Source: Stigmatella erecta
GTDB taxonomy: Bacteria > Myxococcota > Myxococcia > Myxococcales > Myxococcaceae
Length of the DNA stretch: 64,000 bases
Direction of reading: 5' to 3'
Assembly: GCF_900111745.1 (NCBI RefSeq)
Contig: NZ_FOIJ01000005.1
Span: 62,001 to 126,000 of the forward strand
Positions 17,850 to 25,706 of this stretch are shown in pieces (positions within the stretch are counted from its first letter, which is position 1; each line of letters starts with the position of its first letter). The notes beneath the pieces are model-generated. The model searched no databases and was not told the DNA's origin. It saw only the letters and a program-made list of their open reading frames with translations. Both the position numbers and the translations under genes were made by a program.

Positions 17850-18311
17850 GTGAGAATCGCCGAGTTTCTCAGCCCTCAAGCCATCATCGCGGACATGCAA
17901 TCGCGCACCAAGACCGAGGTGTTGCGCGAGCTGAGCGCGGCGCTGGTGCGGGCTCACCCGAACCTCCAGGAAGACAAGCTGGCCGAGGTGCTGCGCGAGC
18001 GCGAGAAGCTCGGCTCCACGGGCATTGGCGAGGGGGTGGCCATCCCCCACGGCAAGCTGCCGGGGATGACGCAGCTGTTGGCCACCTTCGGCGTGTCGCG
18101 CCAGGGGCTGGACTTCGAGGCGATCGACGGCAAGCCCACGCACCTGTTCTTCGCCCTGGTGGCCCCCGAGAACAGCGCGGGGGTCCACCTCAAGGCCCTG
18201 GCGCGCATCTCCCGGCTCTTCAAGAATCCCCGCTTCCGGGCCGCCATCCTGGAGGCGCCCACCGCGGCGGACATTCACGCCCTCATCGTCCAGGAAGACG
18301 CGCGCCCCTGA
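17850..18311 (+). CDS. ptsN: PTS IIA (nitrogen-regulatory type) phosphocarrier protein
   Basis: 153 residues from a GTG at 17850 with GGAG just upstream. The family motif GIGEGVAIPHGK holds the phosphorylated His (~67), and the middle reads GLDFEAIDGKPTHLFFALVA as in EIIA-Ntr. The protein takes phosphate from PtsP/NPr and signals to transporters and kinases rather than moving sugar. Enzyme I and HPr genes are not in the window. With rpoN and hpf it completes the remnant of the classical rpoN-hpf-ptsN order. The next gene starts 26 bases on. Confidence 0.92.
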   Translation: MRIAEFLSPQAIIADMQSRTKTEVLRELSAALVRAHPNLQEDKLAEVLREREKLGSTGIGEGVAIPHGKLPGMTQLLATFGVSRQGLDFEAIDGKPTHLFFALVAPENSAGVHLKALARISRLFKNPRFRAAILEAPTAADIHALIVQEDARP

Positions 18312-18337
18312 CGGGGGCCGCGGGGCCGGAGAGAACC

Positions 18338-19183
18338 ATGGACATCGTCCTTCGGCCCATCAACGAGCGGTTCTTCCAGGACGCGGTGCTGCCGTTCCTC
18401 ACCCAGGCCATGACGGATGCCTCCGGGGCCCTGTCGGGCCTGGCCCCGCGGATGGCCGACGAGGAGATCCGCTTCCTCTGTGAGCGCCTGGAGGGCTCGG
18501 CCCTGCCGGGCGGGCTGACCGCGGTGGAGCCCGAGCCCTGGACCCAGCTCGTGGAGCGGCTCGTCTTCCTCCAGTGGCGCGAGGGCCCGGCCGGCTGGGG
18601 GCTCGAGGGCGCCCGGGCCGGCTACGCGGGCGACTGGGACGAGGCGCTGCACCTGGCCCTGATGGTGGAGTCGCCGGACTACCCCTACTGGGATGCCCGG
18701 GCGGCCCGGGCCGAGCGGGATGCCTGCCGGCTCAAGCCCCCGGAGGGCCTGGGGCTCGCCTCGATGGTGGCGGGGCTCTGGGAGCCCTTCCCGGAGTTTC
18801 CCCCCGACCAGGTCTTCTCCACCCAGGGGCGGGGGGGCTACGTCCCGGGCGAGCGCTTGGCCTTCGCGGACTGGACCTGGCGGCCCTCGGCGCTCGTGCT
18901 GCAGTGGCACGCGCACCTGTTCCGCAAGCTGGAGCGGCTGCTCGCGCGGGAGCAGGCGCGGCTGCGGCTGGCCTCGCTGCCGGAGCGCGACGAGGTGCTG
19001 GCCTACTGGGCGGGGAAGGTGCCCCAGCCCCCGGCGCTGGTGGTGAGCTTCTCGGGCCTGGGCGCCCGGGCCACCCAGTGGATCCGCGAGCTGGGGGTCA
19101 TCACCGGCCACGTCCGGGAGGCGGCGCTGGGCCGCAGCGCCCTGGTCTCCCTGGTGACGAAGGGCAGCCAGGCCCGGTTCTGA
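18338..19183 (+). CDS. conserved hypothetical protein
   Basis: 281 residues; not recognised. GGAGAG precedes the ATG at 18338. The protein is soluble, Trp-rich and acidic in its first two thirds, and contains PEFPPDQVFSTQGRGGYVPG and WHAHLFRKLERLLAREQARL. No signal peptide or membrane helix is visible. Downstream of ptsN by 26 bases on the same strand, so probably cotranscribed. Convergent with dtd, ten bases apart. Confidence 0.65.
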   Translation: MDIVLRPINERFFQDAVLPFLTQAMTDASGALSGLAPRMADEEIRFLCERLEGSALPGGLTAVEPEPWTQLVERLVFLQWREGPAGWGLEGARAGYAGDWDEALHLALMVESPDYPYWDARAARAERDACRLKPPEGLGLASMVAGLWEPFPEFPPDQVFSTQGRGGYVPGERLAFADWTWRPSALVLQWHAHLFRKLERLLAREQARLRLASLPERDEVLAYWAGKVPQPPALVVSFSGLGARATQWIRELGVITGHVREAALGRSALVSLVTKGSQARF

Positions 19184-19193
19184 AGGGCGCGCC

Positions 19194-19661
19194 TCAGGGG
19201 GCCGACGCAGGGGTGGCCGGGCCCGGGGTTTCCACCAGCAGGGTGACGGGGCCGTCGTTGACGAGGGCCACCTTCATGTCCGCGGCGAAGACGCCGGTGC
19301 CCACCGTGAGCCCGCGCGCCCGCAGCCCCTCGCACACGCGCTCGTAGAGCACCTTGGCCCGGGCGGGCTCCAGGGCCTCGGTGAAGCTGGGCCGCCGGCC
19401 CTTGCGCGTGTCCCCGTAGAGGGTGAACTGGCTGACGACGATGAGCTGCCGGTGGGTGTCCTCCAGCGACAGGTTCATCTTCTCGTCCGCGTCCTCGAAG
19501 ATGCGCATGGTGGCCAGCTTCTCCACCATCCACGGCACGTCCGCCTCCGAGTCCCCCTTGCCCACCCCTAGCAACACCAACAACCCGGGGCCGATCTGGC
19601 TGACCCGCTCCCCGCCCACCGAGACGGATGCCTCCAGCACCCGCTGCACCACTGCCCGCAT
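19194..19661 (-). CDS. dtd: D-aminoacyl-tRNA deacylase
   Basis: 155 residues, normal for DTD. MRAVVQRVLEASVSVGGERV is the family start; SQFTLYGDTRKGRRPSF holds the active-site segment, and NDGPVTLLVE holds the cross-subunit Gly-Pro motif. DTD cleaves D-amino acids (and glycine from tRNA-Ala) off tRNA as a homodimer. A perfect AGGAGG six bases before the ATG at 19661 fixes the start. Divergent from dacB. Confidence 0.95.
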   Translation of the reverse strand: MRAVVQRVLEASVSVGGERVSQIGPGLLVLLGVGKGDSEADVPWMVEKLATMRIFEDADEKMNLSLEDTHRQLIVVSQFTLYGDTRKGRRPSFTEALEPARAKVLYERVCEGLRARGLTVGTGVFAADMKVALVNDGPVTLLVETPGPATPASAP

Positions 19662-19853
19662 CGCACACCTCCTGCAATGACCGAGGGCTATGTACGCTGC
19701 TGTCATGAGAGAGGCCATGGCATTCCCGAGGAAGTTCGTGGACTCCAGGGCTGCCCGGGAAGCGAGCACCCAGCCACGAACGCCCGGCCCCTTCCTCACT
19801 TGACCCGTTCACGCCTGCTTTCCCATGATGGCGGTCACTTCCCCGGAGAGCGT

Positions 19854-22088
19854 GTGCAGGTTCATCGAGCCAACTCCATTTTGGCCGCGGCGGCCGTATT
19901 CATCCTGTCGCTTCCCTCGGCTTCAGCGGCGCCCGCGGACAAGCGGGCGGAGCGCGAGGCGTTGAAGACCGCGCTGCTCGACGTCATCCAGACGACGCCG
20001 CTGAAGACCAGCCGGGTCGGCATCCACATGATCAGCGTGGATGACGGCTCGGTGGTGTTCAGCCAGAACGCGGACGAGCTGCTCAACCCCGCCTCGAACG
20101 TGAAGCTCGTCACCGCCGCGGCGGCGCTGGTGACGTTGGGGCCCGAGTACCGCTTCGACACCGAGTTCATCATCGACGCGGACTTGCCCGTGGACGGCAA
20201 GGTCAAGACGCTCTACGTGCGCGGCAAGGGCGATCCGTCCATGACGACCGAGCGCCTGTACGCGAGCGTCTCGGAGCTGTTCCACACGGGCCTGCGCGAG
20301 GTGCAGGACATCGTCATCGACGACTCGTGGTTCGACACCGAGCGCACCCCGCCCGGGTATGACCAGGAGGACTCGGACCGGGCCTACATGGCGCCCACGG
20401 GCGCGGTGAGCCTCAACTGGAACGCGGCGGCCATCTACCTGCGCCCCGGCGGCGCGCCCGGCACCAAGGGTGTGGTGGAGATGGAGCCCCCGAGCGACTA
20501 CTTCACGGTGGAGAGCGCCCTGACGACGGGCAGCAGCCGGGCCCGGCGCGTCTCCGTCACCAGCAAGCCGGGGGGAGAGAAGCAGAAGATCCTCGTGCGC
20601 GGGCAGCTGCCGGACAACGAGGGCAGCCTGAGCGTCTGGAAGAAGATCGACAGCCCGCCCATGTACTTCGGCTACACGCTCAAGCAGCTGCTCACCGTGC
20701 GGGGCATCAAGGTCAAGGGCCGGGTGAAGCAGGGACTGGCGCCCTCGCGGGCGAAGCTGCTGTACGTGGCCCAGTCGGAGACGTTCGACGTCATCCTCAA
20801 GCGGCTCAACAAGCTCTCCAGCAACTTCGTGGCGGAGATGCTGCTCAAGACCATGGGCGCCGAGCGGGGCGGGGCCCCGGGCAGCTTCCAGAAGGGCGTG
20901 GCGGTGGTGGAGTCGTTCCTGGAGCGCGACGTGGGCATCCCCAGCGGCACCTACGTGATGAAGAACGGCAGCGGGCTGAACGACGCCAACCGGTTCTCCG
21001 CCTCGCAGCTCAACCGCATCCTGCGCCACATGTACGAGCGCTTCCCGCTGTCCCCTGAGTACCTGTCCTCGCTGGGCATCGCCGGCAAGGACGGCACGCT
21101 GAAGTACCGCTTCGAGGGCAGCGAGGCGGTGGGCCGGCTGCGCGCGAAGACGGGCACGCTGGAGAACGTGTCGGCGCTGAGCGGCTACGTGCAGGCGGCC
21201 GGCGGGGAGAAGTTCATCTTCGCCATGATGGTGAATGACTACTCGGGCCGCTCGGGCCCGGTGGTGCGCGGGCTGGACGCGCTGGGGGCGGCGGTGGCCG
21301 CCAGCGGCTCGGTGATGGGCCCCTCGCGCGCGGTGGCCGCCATCTCGGACAGCACCCGCCCGGCGGCGGATGGGGGCGAGGTGGCCAGCCGCATCAAGAC
21401 TTACCTGGAGCTGGGCAAGCAGCGCGATCAGCGCAACATCAGCTTCCTGCGCACCGCGTGGCGCAGCGAGAAGGACCCGGCGGTGCGCGCGGTGCTGGCC
21501 GAGAGCCTCTACCAGTCCAACCCCAACGACTACCTGGGGGCGCGGACCCTGCTGGACAGCTACTCGGCGGGGGCGGACGTGTACGGCCGGCTGCGCGCGG
21601 TGGCCAAGGTCCTGTCCATGGAAGTGCCCGGCGTGACGAGCATGGTGGAGCTGGCGGCGGGCGGCAACGCCGAGGCGCTCGTGCGCGTGGTGGAGCTGGC
21701 GGCGGCCTCCCGGGGCGACGTGACGGCCGAGTCGGAGCTGGCCCTGGCGCTGGGCGAGGTGGCCCGCACGGCGCCCGAGGAGCTGGTGGTGGCGCTGCGC
21801 GAGGCGGGCGGCGCGGAGCGGGACACCTCCGTCTCGCTGCTGGCGCGGGGCCTGGTGCAGTCGGGCGAGGCCGAGCACCCGTTCTGGAAGTCGCTGCGCA
21901 AGCAGCTGGGGGCCACGGATCCGGCGCTGGCGGCGTTCGCGCGGGGCCTGGACGCGACGCTGTCCCAGAAGGTCGCCGAGGCGAAGGCCCCCCAGGTGCC
22001 CATCGTCCTTCCCAACGTGGTGCCGGGCTCCGTCATCCCCGGCGGCAGCGCGCCGGCCCAGACCGCCGAGTCGCGGCCGGGCGGGTGA
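19854..22088 (+). CDS. dacB: PBP4-type D-alanyl-D-alanine carboxypeptidase/endopeptidase with long C-terminal extension
   Basis: 744 residues from a GTG at 19854 (GGAG five bases before). The leader RANSILAAAAVFILSLPSASA directs export. Peptidase S13 motifs are present: SNVK (S81-K84), SSN (~322-324) and KTG (~432-434). After the usual end of the domain (~480) come ~260 extra helical residues with HEAT-like character (VRAVLAESLYQ, ALALGEVARTAPEELV), not found in E. coli DacB (477 residues). It trims and cleaves peptidoglycan cross-links in the periplasm. An earlier ATG at 19677 is in frame but would bury the signal peptide. Confidence 0.9.
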   Translation: MQVHRANSILAAAAVFILSLPSASAAPADKRAEREALKTALLDVIQTTPLKTSRVGIHMISVDDGSVVFSQNADELLNPASNVKLVTAAAALVTLGPEYRFDTEFIIDADLPVDGKVKTLYVRGKGDPSMTTERLYASVSELFHTGLREVQDIVIDDSWFDTERTPPGYDQEDSDRAYMAPTGAVSLNWNAAAIYLRPGGAPGTKGVVEMEPPSDYFTVESALTTGSSRARRVSVTSKPGGEKQKILVRGQLPDNEGSLSVWKKIDSPPMYFGYTLKQLLTVRGIKVKGRVKQGLAPSRAKLLYVAQSETFDVILKRLNKLSSNFVAEMLLKTMGAERGGAPGSFQKGVAVVESFLERDVGIPSGTYVMKNGSGLNDANRFSASQLNRILRHMYERFPLSPEYLSSLGIAGKDGTLKYRFEGSEAVGRLRAKTGTLENVSALSGYVQAAGGEKFIFAMMVNDYSGRSGPVVRGLDALGAAVAASGSVMGPSRAVAAISDSTRPAADGGEVASRIKTYLELGKQRDQRNISFLRTAWRSEKDPAVRAVLAESLYQSNPNDYLGARTLLDSYSAGADVYGRLRAVAKVLSMEVPGVTSMVELAAGGNAEALVRVVELAAASRGDVTAESELALALGEVARTAPEELVVALREAGGAERDTSVSLLARGLVQSGEAEHPFWKSLRKQLGATDPALAAFARGLDATLSQKVAEAKAPQVPIVLPNVVPGSVIPGGSAPAQTAESRPGG

Positions 22089-22125
22089 GCAGGGCCTCTG
22101 GCTCGCTACAGGGGTGTAGGGACGT

Positions 22126-22147
22126 GCCCGGAGGGGCTCCTTCGGGC
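22126..22147 (+). terminator. hairpin after dacB
   Basis: GCCCGGAGG, loop GGCT, CCTTCGGGC: a 9-bp stem with one G-T pair, 38 bases after the dacB stop. No T-tract follows, so termination is only suggested. Confidence 0.35.
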
Positions 22148-22299
22148 AAGCAGGCAAGCGTGCCCGGAGGCCGCCGCGCGCCAAGAAGGCGATGCGATGA
22201 CAGTCCCAGGGTATAGCTTCAGTATTCCACCGGTAGTGACCGGGGAATGAAGCCGCTCCGTGGTGGAGAGGCTATCGAGTAGAGAAAGGAAGAGCAGTC

Positions 22300-22785
22300 A
22301 TGGCTGGAGGCGTCAACAAGGTCATTCTCATTGGCAACCTCGGCGCGGACCCGGAGGTGCGCTTCACCCCGGGTGGCCAGGCGGTCGCCAACTTCCGGAT
22401 TGCCACCAGCGACAGCTGGACGGACAAGAACGGACAGAAGCAGGAGCGGACCGAGTGGCACCGCATCGTCGTCTGGGGAAAGCTGGCGGAGCTGTGCGGC
22501 GAGTACCTGAAGAAGGGCCGGCAGTGCTTCGTGGAAGGCCGGCTCCAGACGCGGGAGTGGACGGACAAGGAGAACCGGAAGAACTACACCACCGAGGTCG
22601 TGGCCAGCTCGGTCACCTTCCTGGGTGGGCGTGACGCCGGTGAGGGCGCGGGCTCGGGCATGAGCGGCCGCCGCGGCGGGGGCGCTTCCTCCCGCGGGGG
22701 CGAGCCCGACTACGGGGCTCCGCCTCCGGGAATGGACGATGGGATGAACCAGGGCGGCAGCGGGGACGACGACATCCCGTTCTAA
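22300..22785 (+). CDS. ssb: single-stranded DNA-binding protein
   Basis: 161 residues. OB-fold ~4-110 ([20 protein letters not shown], then [14 protein letters not shown] and [12 protein letters not shown]), a Gly/Ser/Arg-rich linker, and the acidic tip DDDIPF that recruits repair and replication partners. The tetramer coats ssDNA. GGAAG lies upstream of the ATG. A clear terminator follows. It is the last housekeeping gene before the accessory segment. Confidence 0.97.
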   Translation: MAGGVNKVILIGNLGADPEVRFTPGGQAVANFRIATSDSWTDKNGQKQERTEWHRIVVWGKLAELCGEYLKKGRQCFVEGRLQTREWTDKENRKNYTTEVVASSVTFLGGRDAGEGAGSGMSGRRGGGASSRGGEPDYGAPPPGMDDGMNQGGSGDDDIPF

Positions 22786-22828
22786 CGCATCTGCCCAGCG
22801 GCCCCGTCACCCGGGGCCGGCGCAGTCA

Positions 22829-22871
22829 GAACCGGCCGCTTCCCAGCACAGGGGGGCGGCCGGTCTGTTTT
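22829..22871 (+). terminator. rho-independent terminator of ssb
   Basis: ACCGGCCGC (22831-22839) pairs perfectly with GCGGCCGGT (22856-22864), followed by CTGTTTT. A second GC hairpin (GGCCCCG/CGGGGCC, 22800-22818) lies just upstream. Confidence 0.65.
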
Positions 22872-22873
22872 CC

Positions 22874-22903
22874 GGCGGCGGGTTCGATTCCCGCCGCCGC
22901 CAC
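22874..22903 (+). other. tRNA/tmRNA-like 3' end fragment, possible attachment-site remnant
   Basis: GCGGG-TTCGATT-CCCGC forms a textbook T-arm (22878-22894: G53-C61 pair, TTCGA loop). It is followed by a 7-base acceptor-like strand CGCCGCC, a discriminator A, and C. No matching D-arm, anticodon or 5' acceptor exists in the 80 bases back to ssb, so it is not a whole tRNA. The 3' ends of tRNA and tmRNA genes are favoured integration sites, and accessory genes begin just after. A plain hairpin is the alternative. The stretch 22904-23307 holds no convincing gene. Confidence 0.45.
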
Positions 22904-22948
22904 TTTTTAAGTACGTCTTTACGGATGGTTAGCGGCTTCCTCCATCCG

Positions 22949-22966
22949 TGTTGCACGTATGTCGCA
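22949..22966 (+). repeat. 18-base direct repeat, left copy
   Basis: TGTTGCACGTATGTCGCA. It recurs with one mismatch at 25278-25295; the two copies bracket the toxin and immunity genes. Confidence 0.6.
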
Positions 22967-23307
22967 TGCGGGCGCAAAGGGCCGGTCGAGCACCCCGACC
23001 GCCTCTTTGCCTCGGGGGGGCGCGCCAGGGAGGCTGCCATCGTCACCGCGTCCAGCTCGGCCCCGGTGCTGCGCGCGTCGACTCAGACCGCTGAAGCGCG
23101 CCAGGATGGAGGCTATCGTCGCGGGCTCCCAACTGGGGCCGGTGGAGCGCAACGACGAAGGCCCGTGGCGAGGGGCACAGCAGGCAGGACCGTCGCAGTG
23201 GCGCGGCGCTCCGTGGGGAGGAAACAGGGATGTGGTCAGCGGCGAGGCGTCAGCGTCGGACGGGAGGCTAATCTCGCAGGGTGGCCTGACTCAAGAAGGG
23301 GTGACAC

Positions 23308-24657
23308 ATGCTGCCGTGGAGGGTGCTCTGGAAGGCCGAAGCGCTGTTCCTGGCGTTGCTCGTGGGGTGCGCCAGTGGCCTTCGGGTCCCCCTCGTGGAA
23401 GACACCGGCCAAGGCAAAGCCATCGTCCATGTTCCCCGCACGGCGGACCTGCAACCGGTGGAACTGAAGGAAGCGGAGTTCCAGCAGGCCGTAAGGCGCC
23501 TTGCGCGCGAGGTGCGGCTGACAGGTTCGCCCCGCCAGACGGCGGAGTTGGCGTTGCAAATGGACCCCCAGAGCGGCCATTACCTTTACCTTCCGCGGGA
23601 TAGGAAGCTGGTGCCAGCAGGGGGCGAGCCCTGGGATGGCACGTTGACGAAAGAGGACCTGACGCTGGCGGAACGCTATCGGCTCTGGTGCCAGAGCACC
23701 TACCACTTCTACGGAGACTGTCTCGGAGGCGCGCTGGTGGCAGGCCGCTACCTGGACATGCAAGGCCGTTACGTCTGGGCGCTGGCGATGAGCAAGAGCC
23801 CGGTGCTGGGCGAGATGAAGAAGGCGCTCGGAGAGATGGTGGAATTCCGCACGCTCATCAGCGCGGCCCTGTGGACGTTGGGGTCCATGCTGCTGATCCT
23901 GCTCCTCAATCCCGTGGCTCCGGCGCTGGTGGCGGTCTTGGGCGTCGGGATACTCCTGTATGTGGGCTATGACACGCTCCGCAACCTCGTGACGGGCTGG
24001 GGGGAGTTGACGGAGGCGGCGAAGGTCGCAACCACCTTCGAGGAGATCCGCGAAGCGGGCGAGAGGTTCGGGAAGATCATCGGGCAAGAGTCCGCGCGCG
24101 CGTTCGCCCTGCTGCTGGTAGCGGCCATTGGCTCGACGGCGCACCGGTTCGCGGCGAAGGTGCCGACGCTGCCCGGTTCGGCGCAGGTGGCCATGCAGGC
24201 CGAGGGGCACGCAGGAATCTCGCTGCCCGCGCTGGGGGCGGTGGAGGAGATCGCGGTCAGTGCCGAGGGAGTGAGCATCACGCTCCCCGCAAGTGCGGTG
24301 GCCATGGTGGCGCGGCCCAGCCGTGACAAGGGCCCCTGCGTCGAGACGCACCACATCGCCACCATCTGCAACGACAAGGACGCCAAGCGTGGCGGCCCGT
24401 GGACCCCACGATTCCGGGAGATCTTCGCCAAAGCAGGGATGTCGCTGGAGGATCCTGCGAACAAGATGCCGCTGCCGGGACATTATGGTCCGCACCCCCA
24501 GCGGTATCACGAGATCGTCTACGAAGAACTGTATGCCGCGACGAGAACCTGTCGCAGCGTCGTGGAGTGCCGCGAGGGGCTGACGCGGGCCCTCAAAGCT
24601 CTGGCGAAGGAAGCCGCCACCCCGGGAACAGAGTTGAACCAACTCGTCACCCGGTAG
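23308..24657 (+). CDS. SitA-like lipoprotein toxin with C-terminal AHH-type nuclease domain
   Basis: 449 residues. The leader ends in the lipobox LLVGC (Cys21). A central hydrophobic pair of segments lies at ~187-232 (TLGSMLLILLLNPVAPALVA, then VLGVGILLYVGY). The C-terminus carries CVETHHIATICNDKD (H348-H349) and PGHYGPHPQRYHEIVYEEL, the pattern of AHH/HNH-like nucleases in the myxobacterial TIGR02269 lipoprotein family. SitA proteins of M. xanthus are such lipoprotein toxins, passed between cells by TraAB-dependent outer membrane exchange and killing kin that lack the immunity gene. An Imm11-type gene follows 12 bases later. Toxin activity is inferred, not shown. Confidence 0.78.
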   Translation: MLPWRVLWKAEALFLALLVGCASGLRVPLVEDTGQGKAIVHVPRTADLQPVELKEAEFQQAVRRLAREVRLTGSPRQTAELALQMDPQSGHYLYLPRDRKLVPAGGEPWDGTLTKEDLTLAERYRLWCQSTYHFYGDCLGGALVAGRYLDMQGRYVWALAMSKSPVLGEMKKALGEMVEFRTLISAALWTLGSMLLILLLNPVAPALVAVLGVGILLYVGYDTLRNLVTGWGELTEAAKVATTFEEIREAGERFGKIIGQESARAFALLLVAAIGSTAHRFAAKVPTLPGSAQVAMQAEGHAGISLPALGAVEEIAVSAEGVSITLPASAVAMVARPSRDKGPCVETHHIATICNDKDAKRGGPWTPRFREIFAKAGMSLEDPANKMPLPGHYGPHPQRYHEIVYEELYAATRTCRSVVECREGLTRALKALAKEAATPGTELNQLVTR

Positions 24658-24669
24658 CAACCGCGATAG

Positions 24670-25242
24670 ATGGAGTTCATGTCCCAGCGTTTCTTCAAGC
24701 TCGCCGACGATGTTGATGTCCCGCACCGCTGGCACTTGGCGATGCCGAGGAACAGTCAGGGCCTCAAAGTGGACGACGCACAGTTCACGGACGGGAAGCC
24801 CCTCCACATCCAAGAGCGCTTGCGAGTCCCCATCGAGATCGCGGGCAAACCCCTGGACTTCACGGAAGCGGGCCTTCGCATCCCGGTGGTCCAGGTTCGG
24901 GTCGCGTCCATGTTCGCAGAACTGGCCCCGGAGGATGTGCAACTGCTCCCTGTCGATGTAGAGGGCCAGCCCGATCAGTACCTTATCCTGGTGGCCACAC
25001 GCCTCATCCGCTGTATCGACGAACAGGCGTCCCGGATCCGGCTCTGGACTCACGAAGATGGAGCCCCGCACATGATCGGCCGCTATGCCTCGGTGCGTGA
25101 CATGCGTATCGATAAGGCCAAGGTGGGCAGCACGAAGGTGTTGCGCTGCGAGGGTTGGGAGGGCCCATTGCTCGTCTCCGGGGAGATCAAGGACGCATTG
25201 GATCGCATAGGGGCCACCGGCACGAGGTTCGAGGAGGTTTAG
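24670..25242 (+). CDS. Imm11-family (DUF1629, MXAN_0049-like) immunity protein
   Basis: 190 residues. The N-terminus SQRFFKLADDVDVPHRWHLA, the middle PLDFTEAGLRIPVV and ASMFAELAPEDVQLLPVDVE, and the end KDALDRIGATGTRFEEV match the pattern I know for the Imm11 family of myxobacteria. It should bind and neutralise the toxin encoded 12 bases upstream. It has no signal peptide, so protection would act in the cytoplasm, where a nuclease toxin works. ATG 24679 (MSQRFF) is an alternative start that fits the family better than ATG 24670. Confidence 0.78.
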   Translation: MEFMSQRFFKLADDVDVPHRWHLAMPRNSQGLKVDDAQFTDGKPLHIQERLRVPIEIAGKPLDFTEAGLRIPVVQVRVASMFAELAPEDVQLLPVDVEGQPDQYLILVATRLIRCIDEQASRIRLWTHEDGAPHMIGRYASVRDMRIDKAKVGSTKVLRCEGWEGPLLVSGEIKDALDRIGATGTRFEEV

Positions 25243-25706
25243 GCTGAGCCCAGACCGAGCGCTCACCAGGTCCGCCCTGTTGCACGGATGTCGCAGGAAC
25301 CTGCGGAACAGGACGGGACGAGACGGGACGCGGCGGGATACCGACTCCCAAGCATTCCGGCCGGTGTCGCCTGGAGCGGGTTCGAAAGCCGCCGCTTCCA
25401 ATCTGCTCATCCCTGGCCATGGCGCGTCCTCGTTGATCCAAGTCACGCGCATGGCTTCCGATCGCTCTTCAAAGCGAGTGGGCAGCGAAGACGCACGCGC
25501 GGGCCATTGACAACCCAGTGCGCGTGCCGCCGATACCCGCCCATGTGAAGTGTTGGGTCGATGGTATCTCTTTGGCCAAGGGGTAGCCGCTTGCCGAGTG
25601 TCAGGACTAAGAGACGGTTCCGGTAGGTGGCCGTGCCAGCTCCTCACCCGAGGAGCTGCCTGCCAGGGGTTGCGCCTACCGAAATCGTCTCTTGGGGGGG
25701 GGCTCC
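25243..25706. other. 464-base gap: right repeat copy and tRNA-like sequence, no gene
   Basis: Contains the second 18-base repeat (25278-25295). It also contains 25373-25400, which reads GGAGCGGGTTCGA then GCCGCCGCTTCCA. This matches the fragment at 22873-22902 at 22 of 30 aligned positions but has a broken T-stem closing pair. No open frame here looks coding. Confidence 0.5.
25278..25295 (+). repeat. 18-base direct repeat, right copy
   Basis: TGTTGCACGGATGTCGCA; 17 of 18 identical to 22949-22966, lying 35 bases after the immunity gene stop. Confidence 0.6.

Noticed and set aside
22825-22903. A complete tRNA gene after ssb
   Set aside because: Only the T-arm and 3' strand are present; no 5' acceptor, D-arm or anticodon arm pairs at the right distances.
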